Assembly: GCA_037013685.1 (NCBI GenBank) | Contig: CM072884.1 | Coordinates: forward strand, 4,526,001-4,590,000 | DNA length: 64,000 nt | Reading direction: 5' to 3' | Origin: Acridotheres tristis | Lineage: Eukaryota; Chordata; Aves; Passeriformes; Sturnidae | In this document: positions 10,621 to 22,439 of the stretch, piece after piece | Layout of the letters: each line of letters opens with the position of its first letter | How positions within the stretch are numbered: the first letter of the stretch is position 1 | Translations under genes and position numbers: made by a program | Notes under the pieces: model-generated | The model's input: the letters and a program-made list of their open reading frames with translations, nothing else | The model's database searches: none | Told to the model about the DNA's origin: nothing

Positions 10621-12813
10621 TCGTGTGGCAGGAGGAGGGTGAGGGAGCACGGTGCAGAGGCAGAGGCGTGCAAGGAGGGATGATGCACTTGGTCCCCAAG
10701 CTGCATTTCTGTGTTTGCCACTCCCTGGCTAAACGGCAGTGAAATAGGGACAGGCAACAAGGCTGGTGCATTTGGACACAAATCTCCCTTGTAGAGCCAC
10801 AGGATGAAATGTCTGGGACTGCTGCTCTTAGCAGCCAGAATTGGGCAAACCTCCCTTCCTCTGCTAAAGCCAGAGTGAGCTTTCCCATGGATAATGGCAA
10901 TGAAGTAAAGGCACGCTGGTTTGCCAACAAGTTCCTATGGAAGGGTCCTCTGCTCTCCAGCTTTTCTTCCATAAAACATGCATGCACATCACGTGCTTCC
11001 ACGATGGGCTCTTTGCAAAGCCTGCATCAATCCCTTCCCCATTTGGCTGGGTGCTCCAGAGCCCCCTGGGCTTGTTGGCAGGTTTTCTGGAGGATCCTGC
11101 TGGGCAGTTCCTAGAAAGAAACTCTGTGCCAGGGCACTGGGGGCTTGCCCTGCTCTGCCTTGGCTCTGCTCTTACTCCTGACTCATCTCACTGTGACTGG
11201 TGTGTCCTGTCTGTCCCTTGTGACTTGCCCTGCCCTGAGCAACAGGCACAAGGCAAACCAGGGAGAGCAAGGGCAGTCTGTAGGCTCGGGATGCTCCTGT
11301 GATGCTCCTATTCATATTCCTGCTGAGAATGGCATTTCTCCTCTTGCATGAGAAGGGAATACTTGTAGCTATCTATCAGTCTGTGCTGGCACTGCTGTTT
11401 TCCTCAGTCTCTGCTTTCCTGGAAGTTTTACAGGTGTTGAAGGCACCACCTGAGGGAGCTGTGTCTCCAAGAATGGCTGTACAACACCAGGCTGCACAAA
11501 CAGCAAGGGTGACTGCAAGACCCTTGTGCTGCAGACACACCGGTCACTGTGGTGGCCAATTCTAGTTGGCTTCAGTGATTTCAGCAGCCAGGGTCACTCC
11601 AGTGCATGGCAGAATGAGGATGTGGTTCCTATTGATGGTAGGAAGTACCGGCATCTCAAACCCAAAATTCAACCTCCAAAGCCTCCAACACTCTTCTGCT
11701 GAGCTTACAGTTTCTACAGACTTTGTTTTTCTTTTTGTCATTTATAAATGACTAAGGCTGAAGACGAGACAAGCTTAGCCTAAAGCTATTCACTGCAAAA
11801 GAGGAACCAAGTAACATGGAGATTTTTAAAAAGCACTGTCAAGAAGGAAACTTGTCTGCACAGCAAGTGACTTGTAGGAGCCTTTAGGCCCTGTAGTGGA
11901 AATTAAATACCAGTGTTGGAGGAGTTGATCAGAATCCAAAGTTTTCCAAAGGAAGGTGTGTTTAATAAGGAAGAAGGGGTGGAAATAAAAGGTGTCCCCA
12001 CGCTGTTTCTCTCAGGTATCTTGTCTTGCCTAGAAATTCTGGTCACAGGTGGGCTGCCTTGTCTGATGCTGCAGAAAACAGCAAATATGTCCCTGACTGT
12101 TGCTGCCAAACTACACTATCTTATCTAGTTCATTCTTGTCCTCACCCCTCTTCCTTGGCACAGGTACAGTTTGGCTGGGGTATTTCTAGGAAAAAGAGTC
12201 TGGACATGTATGTCTCTAAATATCAAATGTTACCTGCAGTAGGCCTCCCTGTTGATGTTGGCAACATCACATCAGGAAAACTGGATTTCCCTTAAACTGG
12301 AAAACCTCCAAACTGCATCTCCAAAGAGCCACAGGTGCCAGGGTTAGAGGTGATGTCAGTGAGGAGAGGCATTTCAAGATGGCAACTGTAGATGAAGGAG
12401 TTGTGAATCTCCTTTGTCTCAAAGCATCTGTGCTAGGGAAGAGCGTCTGTGACAGAGCACCTTAGGCAAATGCAGGAGTGATTTCTTATCTAGAGGTGAA
12501 AAAGTGCACCAGGACCAGCGGGCACTGAAGCAGCTGTCTCAGCTGACTCAACACATGTACACACATGTTAAAGCAGCAGGAAGTGCTGGTCCTCTCCCTC
12601 TCCTGGAGTTCTGAAGGACATGTGCTTCTGATGCCAATCATGAGAAATAGTAGAGAAGAAAGGTTTACAGGCCTAGACTGACCAGAAGGAGAGCACAAGC
12701 TGTGCTTCTCCAAGGTGTAAGAGGAGGATGCTGCATCCTTTTGGAAGAAAACTGCTGCAGGAAGCTGGGATGAAAGAAATGGTGCAGGTGATACTTCTCA
12801 GTGGGACAGGTGA
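10621..12813. other. Intergenic, no gene recognised
   Basis: Unique-looking sequence. A long minus-strand open frame (10157-11002) covers its start but shows no domain and no start or splice context that I trust. Confidence 0.6.
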
Positions 12814-12901
12814 TGTTGGATCCCAGAAATCTGGAGATTTTGAGCTTTCTGTGCCTGAAAGCACAGAAAGCTCAAAACCTCCAGATTTCTAGGATCCAAC
12901 A
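12814..12901. repeat. Near-perfect long hairpin, 41-bp arms, 6-nt loop
   Basis: The left arm 12814-12854 and right arm 12861-12901 are reverse complements except at two positions (12824/12891 and 12837/12878). The loop is CTGAAA. In a + strand RNA the two mismatches are C-A and A-C. In a minus-strand RNA they become U-G and G-U, so the whole stem would pair. I do not recognise it as a known microRNA. It could be an RNA hairpin gene, a palindrome made by template switching, or a small foldback element. Confidence 0.9.
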
Positions 12902-14997
12902 AGGTGAGGCTTAGCCCAGCACTGCAGACTGCACTGTGGGATGGGCATGGCTGCTGGGCTGGACACTTGTCCCCTCTCCCACGTGGGACCCAGCTGCTCT
13001 GCTCCTTCTCCCAGCTCCCAGTGTCATGTGGCTGCATGGAGAGTGAGCAGTGGTGTCATGGGGCAGTCATGTCTCAGAAACACAAACTTTTCTGCAGATG
13101 GTGTGGTGGCACCCAGCCAGGAGCCATGGATCTCTGCCATGGGTCTCTTGGCAGCTCTGAAGGCTGAACACTTACCTGCTGCCACTTTGGGGTCAGCCTT
13201 TTGGTCACATTGGGCCAGGATGGATGCCCTGCCTCAAAGGTGCTGCTGAAGACGTTTCCTGGGGAGAATTGCATGCACAAAAAACCAGGAATTTCATGCT
13301 ATGCCCATTTAACACCCAGAGCTGTGGGTTCTGGGCTACAGTCTCTTCCTTGGTTGGTGAACATCATGGCTGGAGGGGGGGACACAAGGCTGGACTCGTG
13401 CTCAAGGGGCAGCTGGAGCAGGGAGCTGCTCAGGGAGGAGAAGAGGAATTTGTGGGCTGGCCATACAATGAAGACAAGAGTTTAGGGAGGCAGCACTTGT
13501 CAGCCAGTTTGTGGTGCACACCTCTAGGCAGGGAGGGCAGTTTAGAGCACAGAACTATCTAGCAGCTCCAGAGCAATGCCCTCTCCTGCAGGATTTGGCC
13601 CAGGTGCTTTATCCAGCCGGGCTCTTGGCTGTTTCCAGGGTCAGGAAGGGGAGGCTGCAGGTGCCCTGCCTGGTGCTGCTGTGATTGTGGGGTGCACAAG
13701 AACATGTTGCTGCTCTCATCTAGTGGGACCACATGAGCCCAGCTCAGCCAGGGCTCTGTGCCCTTCCTCCCATGCCTTTTACTCCTCCCTTGCACTAACA
13801 TATATCCTGACTATTAGGCCTGTATTTTGTGGCCATACAGCTTTTCCTTGACACAGACAGTGTGAAAGCTGTTATTGTTACAGGCTTCAGACACAGCTTA
13901 TGTCAGGCTTGTTTATCACAGGCCAAGCTTAAAGGGAGCTCATCCAAACTCTTGAACTCTGATGGCCCTCACATACTTTTTCTTAGTAGATTTTGTGCTG
14001 TAGAAGAGAAGAGGTCAGCCCAATGCACAAACAATAATGGTTAACTGCCCATCTAATTTAGATCTCGTTTTGTACACAAATAGATACAAGTGATCAAGAC
14101 TAGAGACTTCTCTTAAGCTCTTGGCTTCTGTTATTTGTATTTGAGACACAAATCACTATTTTCTGCTTGTGATCTTCACTACAATCAGTTTCAGGTTTTG
14201 GTTCCTCTTGCAGCTGCTCAGACGTGTTCTAACCTCTTCCACAACACATGGCAAACCTCCCTGTCTGCTGCCTCGAAATTTCCCAGAGGGTGCATTGACA
14301 AAGCCTGTTTTTCAGAAGACAAAAAAGCAATGTCAGAGACTGAGCTTTTGGGATGTGTTCAAGGCGGAGTGGCAGTGGAAGGGCAGAGGTGAGATCAGGG
14401 CCATGCAGCTCATTTTAGGTCTTTCCTGGCCTCTTATGGCTTTGTCCTGTATGCGTGTCCTCGTTCCTCACAAAGCAGAAGGAATCCTGGAACATCTGAC
14501 ACTGCTAATTCTGGTGGAGGAACTGGAACAGAGACCACAGCTGGGCAAGGGGCAACAAGGAAGTGAAAGCAGTCTTCCCAAATGAGCAGCACTCTCATGT
14601 TTTTATTTTTAAAGATGCAGGGATTTCTTAACCTTATTTTAAATAGAACTGTAGAACAACCCACGTGCTATTCTTCTCTACCCTTCATTCTTACCCTCCT
14701 TTTTTTGGAAGCACATTAATCTTCAGGTTACATCTGTGTAAATACAATGTTCGTTTTTCTGAAGGATTCCTAATTTTATTTCTCTTACTCTGTTCTGCTG
14801 TGTAAATCACTCCTTGCCCCCTGGTTAATTATTCCAGCTCATGGTGCCAACTGTGGAGACTGCAGAAACTCAGTGGTGGAAGGTGATGGTGAGTAGAGGA
14901 AGGTCTTGATGGAATTCTGTTTCCACACGTGGGGATGGTGTGGAGGTCATGCAAAAGACAAAAAACCCCAAAAACAACAAACCACAGATCTTTGGAG
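12902..14997. other. Intergenic, no gene recognised
   Basis: No coding signature or repeat family was recognised. The tract just before the CR1 copy (about 14,955-14,990) is A-rich. Confidence 0.6.
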
Positions 14998-15300
14998 TCA
15001 TAGAATCATTTAGCTTGGGGAAGGACTCTAAGGCCATTGAGTCCAACCAGTAATCCAGCACTGTCAAATCCACCACTAGATAATGTCCATAAGTGCCATA
15101 TCTACACATCTTTAAAATACCTCCAGGGATGGTGACTCCACCACATTTCGGAGCAGCTTGTTCCAGTGCCTGACCACTGTTTCGGAATATCCAATCTAAA
15201 CCTCTCCAGGCACAACTTGAGGCCATTTCCTGTCCCTTGTTACCTGGGGAGAAGAGCCCGACCCCCACCTGGCTCCATCCATCCTCCTTTCAGAGTGAGA
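14998..15300 (-). mobile_element. CR1 LINE 3' fragment
   Basis: The segment opens with TCATAGAATCATTTAGCTTGG, GGAAGGACTCTAAGGCC and GAGTCCAACC, the reverse complement of a typical avian CR1 3' end (TTGGACTCG...GATTCTATGA). It continues through the usual terminal region, with TTGTTCCAGTGCCTGACCA being the antisense of the WNRL-type segment. It is 5'-truncated at an indistinct point near 15.3 kb. No coding capacity is left. Confidence 0.88.
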
Positions 15301-15869
15301 AGCCCCGAGGAGAAACCCTGGCAAAGCCAGGAGAGGGCACCTGGACACAGCTCTTCTGTGCACAGCTCTGCTGCTGGGCTCTTCCCTTTCCCTTTTTTTT
15401 ATTCTCGCCTCTCCCTCGCCCCACCTTTTTTTTTTTTTTTTTTTTGTGCAAACCCTGTGAGCCGTTTTCATCTTCCTGGGAGCTCGCAGCTTTGTGCCAT
15501 CAGAGAAGAGGGCAAAGCAGCGCTCGGAGTGTCGAAGCTGCCCCTCTCTCACCTGCATCCCCTCTCCTCCTGCCCCAAATTCCCAAATTTTCTCCCTGAC
15601 TCCATGCTCACCCCCATATAAAACACAAGTATATTGTGTTTTACACATGCAAGTGTATTGTTACCACGCAGCAATTCAGGGGCCAAAACCTGATCTTTTT
15701 TTTTTTTCCCTTCTCAAAAAGCTCTCCCCCAAAACATGCAGACTTCAGTAAAAGAGCACCTGTGCTCAAATCACAGTGGGGTTTCGGGGAAGCCCCACCT
15801 CATTGATCAAGAACATCAGGCTGGAAGAAGTGCCGGGCTTGGATGTTTTTTTGAGCTGCCACTACACCC
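15301..15869. other. Unassigned DNA between two opposed CR1 copies
   Basis: Contains a 20-nt T run (15426-15445) and a second T-rich run near 15,698. No gene was recognised. The flanking CR1 copies point away from each other. Confidence 0.6.
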
Positions 15870-16052
15870 TGGTTTTTGGAACACTCCTTGGAACAGGCTG
15901 CCCAGGGAAGGGGTTGAATCATCATCCCTGGAGGTGTTTGAAAGATTTGGAGCTTAGGGAGCTGATTTAGTGGTGAGCTTGGCAGTGCTGAGCTAATGGT
16001 TGGACTCGATGATCTCAGAGGTCTTTTCCAACTTAGATAATTCTGTGACTCT
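15870..16052 (+). mobile_element. CR1 LINE 3' fragment
   Basis: Reads TTGGAACAGGCTGCCCAGGG, CCCTGGAGGTGTTTGAAAG and GGTTGGACTCGATGATCTC, then AATTCTGTGACTC, in the order of an avian CR1 end. The + orientation is opposite to the copy at 15.0 kb. Only the last part of the element is present. Confidence 0.92.
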
Positions 16053-19000
16053 TATTCTTTGTGTTAATAGTGGCTGAATGTTGCTCCCTGAAAATCCAGA
16101 TTTTCTGAAGTCTGAAAACACTGAGCCATCAGATTTCAAATCAAAGGTGTCAGGCTGGAGAAATGTTCAGAGCCCTGCTGCACTGTGGGGTGGCTGGGAG
16201 CAACACCAATTTCAGCCAGATTATAAAGCTCCTGGCCGTGTGTTTGGAGTGAATTTTGACACATGCAGTCACATTGCAACATCCCCACTTTGCTTCCCTT
16301 CTGGGACCGTGAGCATCCCATGGTGTTTCCCTCTCTCCCATCCCCAGTCCCCAAACCTGTGCTGTTTTCTCCTCACTTCTCATGAGTGCTTGCAGATTCA
16401 GGCAAGAAATCTTTACCAGCAAATGTTTTTCACACCCTCTGCTGTGTGGCTTTGCTGTGTACACGTACACCCTAATTGCGTCACTTGCCTGCACGTCTCT
16501 TCCTCAGGTGAGCACCCCTCTCTTAGTCAATGCGTGACACAATAAGCATTCCATGCTCTGTAGCTGTGCCCAGATAGTGCACATATAACTCACATTACGT
16601 GCACATCTTCATTTATTAATCTTCATCTTCACAAAGACACTGCCTGCTCTGTACTAAATTCATACTACAGGCTGTGTGTACACAGGCACCTTTTCCATAC
16701 GACTTCAAGTTTAAAAAAAAAATTTTCTTAGAACAGGCACACACACACATACACACATGTACTTTCCTCTCTCTGTAAAAGACAAGCCTTTGTTGTTAGG
16801 CTGTCTTTGCTTCTCTGGTCTTTCTTTTCCCCCTTGTTTCTGACTCTGTTTTCCCTAATGCCTGTCTCTCCTGCTTGTTCAGGCTGTCAACTAAAGCTGC
16901 AAGGTGCTGCAGATGTGCTGCTCGAAATCATGCTTGTCCAAGGCATTTTCCTGGGGTGACGTGTGGCTTGTTAAAATGGGCTCTGTGTGTGCTGCCTCAG
17001 TGCATCCCCTGCCCTGTTTTAAGGGTACAAAATGCAGCATTTTGACAAAAACACTTTCCTCTTGTGGGATGCTCTGTGCTGTGCCCCGGTGGGAGCTCCC
17101 CTTGGGGAGGTGCAATATCCATCCGTGTTGCAAGAACTAAAACCTGGCAACTGCTTTTGCAGACCCTTGCTTTTGCCAGGATGGACTGGGTGGCTGTACC
17201 CAGGCTGCCTAAGCACACCTGTGCCCTGACTGAGGTGTTGGAGGGGTGGGGGGAGGGTGTTGCTCATATGTAGGAGCGGAGGGAGAAGCAGAAAGCTGGG
17301 GTGCAACAAGCGACAGAGGTGATGGCGAGTGATGTGGGTGCTTGAGTGGCCAGCAGGGGCTCAGGGTGGCTTGCTGGCATCAGCAAAGGCTTGTGGCTTT
17401 TAGGAGGGCACAGCTAGTGGTAGAGGGTCCCTGTTGATGGGATGGGAGCAGGCAGCCAGGCTGTGCTGTGCTGTAGCACCAGGGAAGGGGAGGTCATGGG
17501 GGTATTGTGGGTGCTCCAGCCATTCCTGGGGAGGTTTATTGCACCTCGCTGCTGCCTGCTTTGCCCAGGGCTCTCAAGGACCAGCCTTTCTGGGGGTTTT
17601 GCTTGCCCAGAGCTGCTAGTGTCTGCAGAGGGAAAGGACCTGAACCTTGATCAAAGGGCATCAGCTCCTGCCAGAGTTCAGCTGCTTCCCCAGCTGTGTT
17701 GTGCATTTAAATAACAGCTTCCTGCTGCTCAGAGTGAATTGCCTCTGACTGAGAGACCAGAGCTGTGAGGAGGTATGTGGATGACACTGAGAAGTGTTGG
17801 CTTTATGGGATTTGACTTATGCAAAACCAGTTTATGGCTTTGCATACCTGAACAGTAGTGGTGACCTGTCCCAGCGCTAAGCAACATGCAGCAAAAAGAG
17901 CTGTGCCAAGTGTCTCCAGCCCTCTTCCCTGTCTGCACTGACCCCAAATGCATCCACGTGTTGTGAGAGGCTCCACTGAAGCAGATGAACAGATATTTAC
18001 TCACTTGAAAGGGATGTGGTGCCATGTGATGTGGTGTGGGAGGGAGTCCTGAATCTGAGGATGTCTCTGACTCCTCCGGGGAAGGCATGGCCAGGTTCTG
18101 TGGTGCCCCTAAGGGTGGTAGCATCTTGTGCTAAGCAACATTTTTGCCATGAGAGACACTGGGGGTAAATCTTTGAGTAAAATACATTCAAAGGTAATGG
18201 CTTGTCTCTGCAGTGCTGTGTCAGCAGCACCCTTGATAACCCAATTTTCTCACCCACTGGGGTTAGGATCCTAAATTGGTCAGATGCTCTTCACCTTTTT
18301 TTGCCTTTTTACATTTTTTCTTTTCTGTTCAGAACAGACATGATGCAAGAAGCAATGTCCAGATGTACTGTGCATCCTTCATGGTCTCCTCAGGACAGCT
18401 TCTTCAGAGAAGTGACACCAGTGCTGCTTCCAGTTCTATCCCTCCTTTCAGGCCTTTGTCCCAGCCTCATGGTGAGTCACAACAGTTATATTTATGTCTA
18501 ACAGAGCCAGGTTTTGGATAAGCTGTTTTATTTTTTAGTAAGCTCTCTCATCTGCTTAGTCAGGAGATGGCAGCTGGTGCTACCACGATGGGGAGTATGT
18601 TCAGCTCTCTTTGCTCTGCCTCTCCTTTCTTGTGTACAGTAAAACAATGGCTCTGTGGCTCCCCACCCCCAGCAGCTTGCTGACCTGGAGACCTCTGGGC
18701 ATAAACAAAGTGCAGCCTTAGTGGAAAATTTGGTGCAGCCCCCAGAAGCTCCTTAGGAAACATGTGAGCCCGGATGGAGCCAGCTGCTCTGCGTGGGAGG
18801 GCAAGAGGCTGGCCCAGATGATGCAGAGCAGAGCTGGAGCACATAATTTGTCTTGTGGCTGAGAAGATGAGTGGCTTGGGCTGGATGTGGGTCAATGTTG
18901 CTTGGCTGTGTTTTGTGGAGTGACCTTCAAGGCAAGCTGAAAGGGCTGTAGATGTCAGGTCTTGGCAAAAGGATGTTGGGAACCACAGCCCCAGGAGGCT

Positions 19001-19720
19001 CACAGGGCAGTGTGTTGCTGTTTTGACCATTAGCTGGGTCTTTGCACAAGTTTCTTGCAGTTTTGTGTTCAGTGGGAAAGGTACAAACCCATGGGCAATT
19101 GCAATTGCTGCCTGGTACACAGCTCCTCCCTTTTGCTTCTGGTCTGACATTGTGTGACAGAAAAGCATTCAGGCTCCCCAAGGAGAGAAAATCTCTTCTG
19201 TACAACCCCTTGCATCCTGAGGAGGTGATTCACATTTGGAAGGTTGTTTCTAACATAATCTTTCCTCTAGAGTCCGAGCTGGATGTGACTGTGGATACTG
19301 TGAAACACATGTGTTAAGCAGGGTGATTTGTTGGTGCTAATGGGGAGGCCAAAGCATTTTGGCCTCCTCAGGAAATCCAGTTAGGATCTGCATGTGTGTT
19401 TTGGGGTAATCTTTCACACACTGAAAGCCCTCCCTCATTCCACTTTCATGGCTCTGAGGCTTAAAGCAGAGGGTGAGGCAGCATCCTCTTTGTGAAGTGA
19501 GTTGAAATGGTTCAGCTTCCCTTCAGAAGTTTCTGGGTGACCAGCCATGTTAACACAGCTGCAGCTGTGTCTCCACAGGGATGTTGTTTTTACAAGCTGA
19601 AACCAAGAACAATTCCCTCAAAGATGCACTGAGGATAAAAGTGATTATGTGGTAAAGATCAGTGTTGTCGCTTGAGTATGGCTTTGGCTCAGACCTCTTC
19701 CCTCAGAATTGGTGAGCTGT
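16053..19720. other. Intergenic, no gene recognised
   Basis: Includes a CA-type microsatellite at 16737-16758 and a CTCF-like CCAGCAGGGGCT at 17350-17361. A 12-bp imperfect inverted repeat around GAGGCCAAA lies at 19342-19369. A 202-codon minus frame (18560-19168) has no recognisable domain. Confidence 0.6.
16737..16758. repeat. CA-type microsatellite
   Basis: About 22 nt of alternating AC with one interruption (CACATACACAC). Confidence 0.8.
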
Positions 19721-19785
19721 AGGATCAAAGCTTAATTTAGGCTGAAAGGGACCCCCTGGAGGTGATCTAGTCCAATCCCCAATGA
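19721..19785 (-). mobile_element. CR1 3' end remnant
   Basis: GGCTGAAAGGGACCCCCTGG followed by AGGTGATCTAGTCCAATCCCC matches the antisense of a CR1 terminus (usual form GGTTGGAAGGGACCT...CATCTAGTCCAACCCCC). It is only about 65 nt long and diverged. Confidence 0.75.
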
Positions 19786-22439
19786 ACCCCAAATGCAATG
19801 GGTAGACTGTAAGGCATCATCATGTTTCTAAGTAGAGAAACTTTGAAAATATATCTTGGCTTATTGAGGTTCAGTGAGGCTTATCTGGTAATATAAGAGA
19901 GGCCAGAGGTTTGCTTGGCTGAGGATCACATCCAGACTCTTGTAGCCCCAACTCACCCTCCAGAACCGTGGTGGTGCAGGTCCAAGCATGAATAATTTTG
20001 CTGCCTTCACCTCCCTCAGCTATGTCTGTCTGGGACAGTGTGCTCTGTGCCCATCTTCATGCCTGTGCTTTCCTGGCTTGGGCTGGATAAATAATGGCCT
20101 CTTTGCCCTTCTGCAATGACTGTGTGGCAGTGCAGTGGAGCAGGCACAAGAGCTGCATCCCCTGCTGGCTTGACCTCTTGGTGAAAGGGTGGCAGGGATG
20201 TAGTGTGTGGGACAGGCACGCATGGCCCTGGAAGCTGTGAGGAGGCCACCACTGATGCTCTGTGGCTTCAGGTGGGTGCTGGTTTTGCCTTGCTGTTGTT
20301 GCTCCCCTCTCCTGAGAGTGTCCTGGCACCTCTCCTCCCACCCTTTTGCAGCCAGGGGAGGAAAGGAGAGTGCTTAGAAACCTGCTTGTTTGCAAAGCAA
20401 ATGCTCCAGCTAGCTGGAAGCAGTGGTGTCCTGTCTGACCCTTGGTAGGAGGTGCATTTCTTTGCAGGGAAGGTTAATGCATCTGGCATTTCTGCTCTCT
20501 GCATCCCAGAGCACATATGCTTGGAGCCCAAACCCTTCCCCAGACCTCCCAGGTTTCCACGAGTTTGCAACTGTGCTTCCTGCTACTGGTTGGTGTGGAT
20601 GTATGAAAGGAACAAAAGTTGGATGTTATTTAGCACTTGAGGCAGGTCGTGCTGCAGCCAGGAAGGGCCGTGGTCTGTAATGGAGAACATATGGGATCTC
20701 ACTCGCTCTGTCCTTGTTTCCTTGCCTGTAGAATGGAAATAATCATTCAGTACCTCAAAGAAGAGCAGTGGGCCTCGCTTAATAAATTGATTTGTGTAAT
20801 GCTCACAGACTTTCATCCAGGAGGGGTGGCAGGAGAACGTTGTGTTTTTAGTGGCAGGAGCGTTGCCAGTCTGTCTTCTTCCCTTGCTCCTAGTGGGAAG
20901 GAGATGCTGGGTGGCCTGTTTGGATGGCAGGCACTGGAGCACAGTGGCCCCTGAGCACACAGGGACCTCTGAGGGCCCTGCTGTGCCAGATGGGGACATT
21001 GCAGCAGAGTGACCAGTCTGTGCCCATCTGCACAGTGGCTACCCCAGAGCCCCTGGGCTGACACTACTTGGGGCAAGAGCAGTCCCACCCAGGGGGTGGT
21101 TGGATGGTTTCTCTTGGCCCTGCCATCCCTGTAGCCATCTGTGTCTGTTTCCCAGTGAGGAAAACTGGATCCCTCCCATGCAACCATCCTTGCACATGCA
21201 TGCTCTACATGAAATGCTCACTCTAAGAGGTATGAGTAGCATGAAAAAAAGTCATCTTGGAAGATAGGAATATTTCCCCAGATAGTAACATAAAGTAAAA
21301 GCCAAAAATCTATTTGGTTTTTTCCCTCTTCCTCCCCCTTATTTTTTTTACATGAGGGTTTTTATTTTGCCTTACTTATCTTTATCTTAGAGCTGTTTTT
21401 AAAAAATTATTTTCCTTCTCCATACTGACCATTCTGAGGCAGATGAAAGGAACAGCCTTTAGAGAAGAGAGCTGGTTCAGCCAGAAACTCCTTCTGCCTT
21501 CTCTTCTTCTTCCTCATCCAGGGCACTGTGTCTTCGTCCCCTCCATCCTTTACTCCTGGTGTTGATTTCTAGAAAACGACTAGGAGATTGGCTCCTTTTT
21601 GCTTCCTGGTTGGAAGGATCTAACAGACACACACTCCCTCCCTGCCTTGGTTGATATTTTCTTGGTCTCTTTACTCCTGCTGAGTCCAACACACTGATGA
21701 GATGAGCTTGAGGCTCAAGACCTTTCAGGAATGAAAATCTGGGCTCCTGTAACACAGGAGGTCCTCTCTAGTTTCCAGGGGAAGGAGCTGTAGGAAGCTC
21801 TCCTGGTGCCCAAGGCACCTGAAAGGCAGGGTGGCTGAGCTGGACTGTGACCAGTGGTGTGTGCATTTGGTCACAGACTGTGTTTCCCACCATTTCAGCA
21901 TGGCCTGAACATCTGAAGTACGAGCACTCCACACAGAAATTTCCATAAACCCCAGCTGCTGTTACCTGGCCAGAGAAAATAAATGTCTGGGAGAGCTTCT
22001 GGGGCTAAGAGAGCAAAAGAGGGTCCCTGACACTCCCCGAGGGGCAAGGATGGGGCCAAATACTGTGGCTGAACTCATCCTGAAATCCTGTGCTGTAGCT
22101 GGTGAAAACCTGTCAAAGTTGAGATGCACTGAGCAAACTAGATCACCAGTAAATGAAGTGGCATTTTGCCAGAGAGATTTCTGCTCAGCAGAAACCGTGT
22201 GGCTGCATCTGATATGGACTCTGTAAATGGCCATTAGGCTGTTGCGGATGAGAGTGATATAATTGAATTTAAGGAAAGGGTTTAGGAGGGAGTAAACTTC
22301 TTTTTGCATAGTTTCCCAGAATGGCTTTTTTTTTTTTTTTTTTTTCCCTCTCTTCAGTTGGTAGCTGAAAATGTCAATAGGATGCAGTTAATACCTGGAG
22401 ACAAAAATAAGAACTGAGGGAGGGCAAATGAGAAGGAAA
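19786..22439. other. Intergenic, mostly unassigned
   Basis: Holds a possible MIR-like SINE at about 20.7 kb and a 20-nt T run at 22326-22345. No gene was recognised. Confidence 0.55.
20706..20810 (+). mobile_element. Possible MIR-type SINE remnant
   Basis: The order TTGTTTCCTTGCCTGTAGAATGG, then AAATAATCATTCAGTACCTC, then a TTAATAAATTGATTTGTGTAATGCTCACA tract, resembles the MIR body (TTTCCTCATCTGTAAAATGGG, AATAATA-CCTACCTC, then TAAA/GTGCTCA). The match is by eye and diverged. Confidence 0.4.

Noticed and set aside
10157..11002. 281-codon open frame on the minus strand
   Set aside because: There is no recognisable domain, the composition is mixed and low in coding bias, and it overlaps the candidate enhancer. 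A frame of this length is possible by chance in 64 kb at this GC.
12814..12901. Calling the hairpin a named microRNA
   Set aside because: I do not recognise the stem as any known family, and the fully paired 41-bp stem is longer and more perfect than a typical pre-miRNA.
18560..19168. 202-codon minus-strand frame
   Set aside because: No domain, no splice or promoter support, and ordinary codon use.
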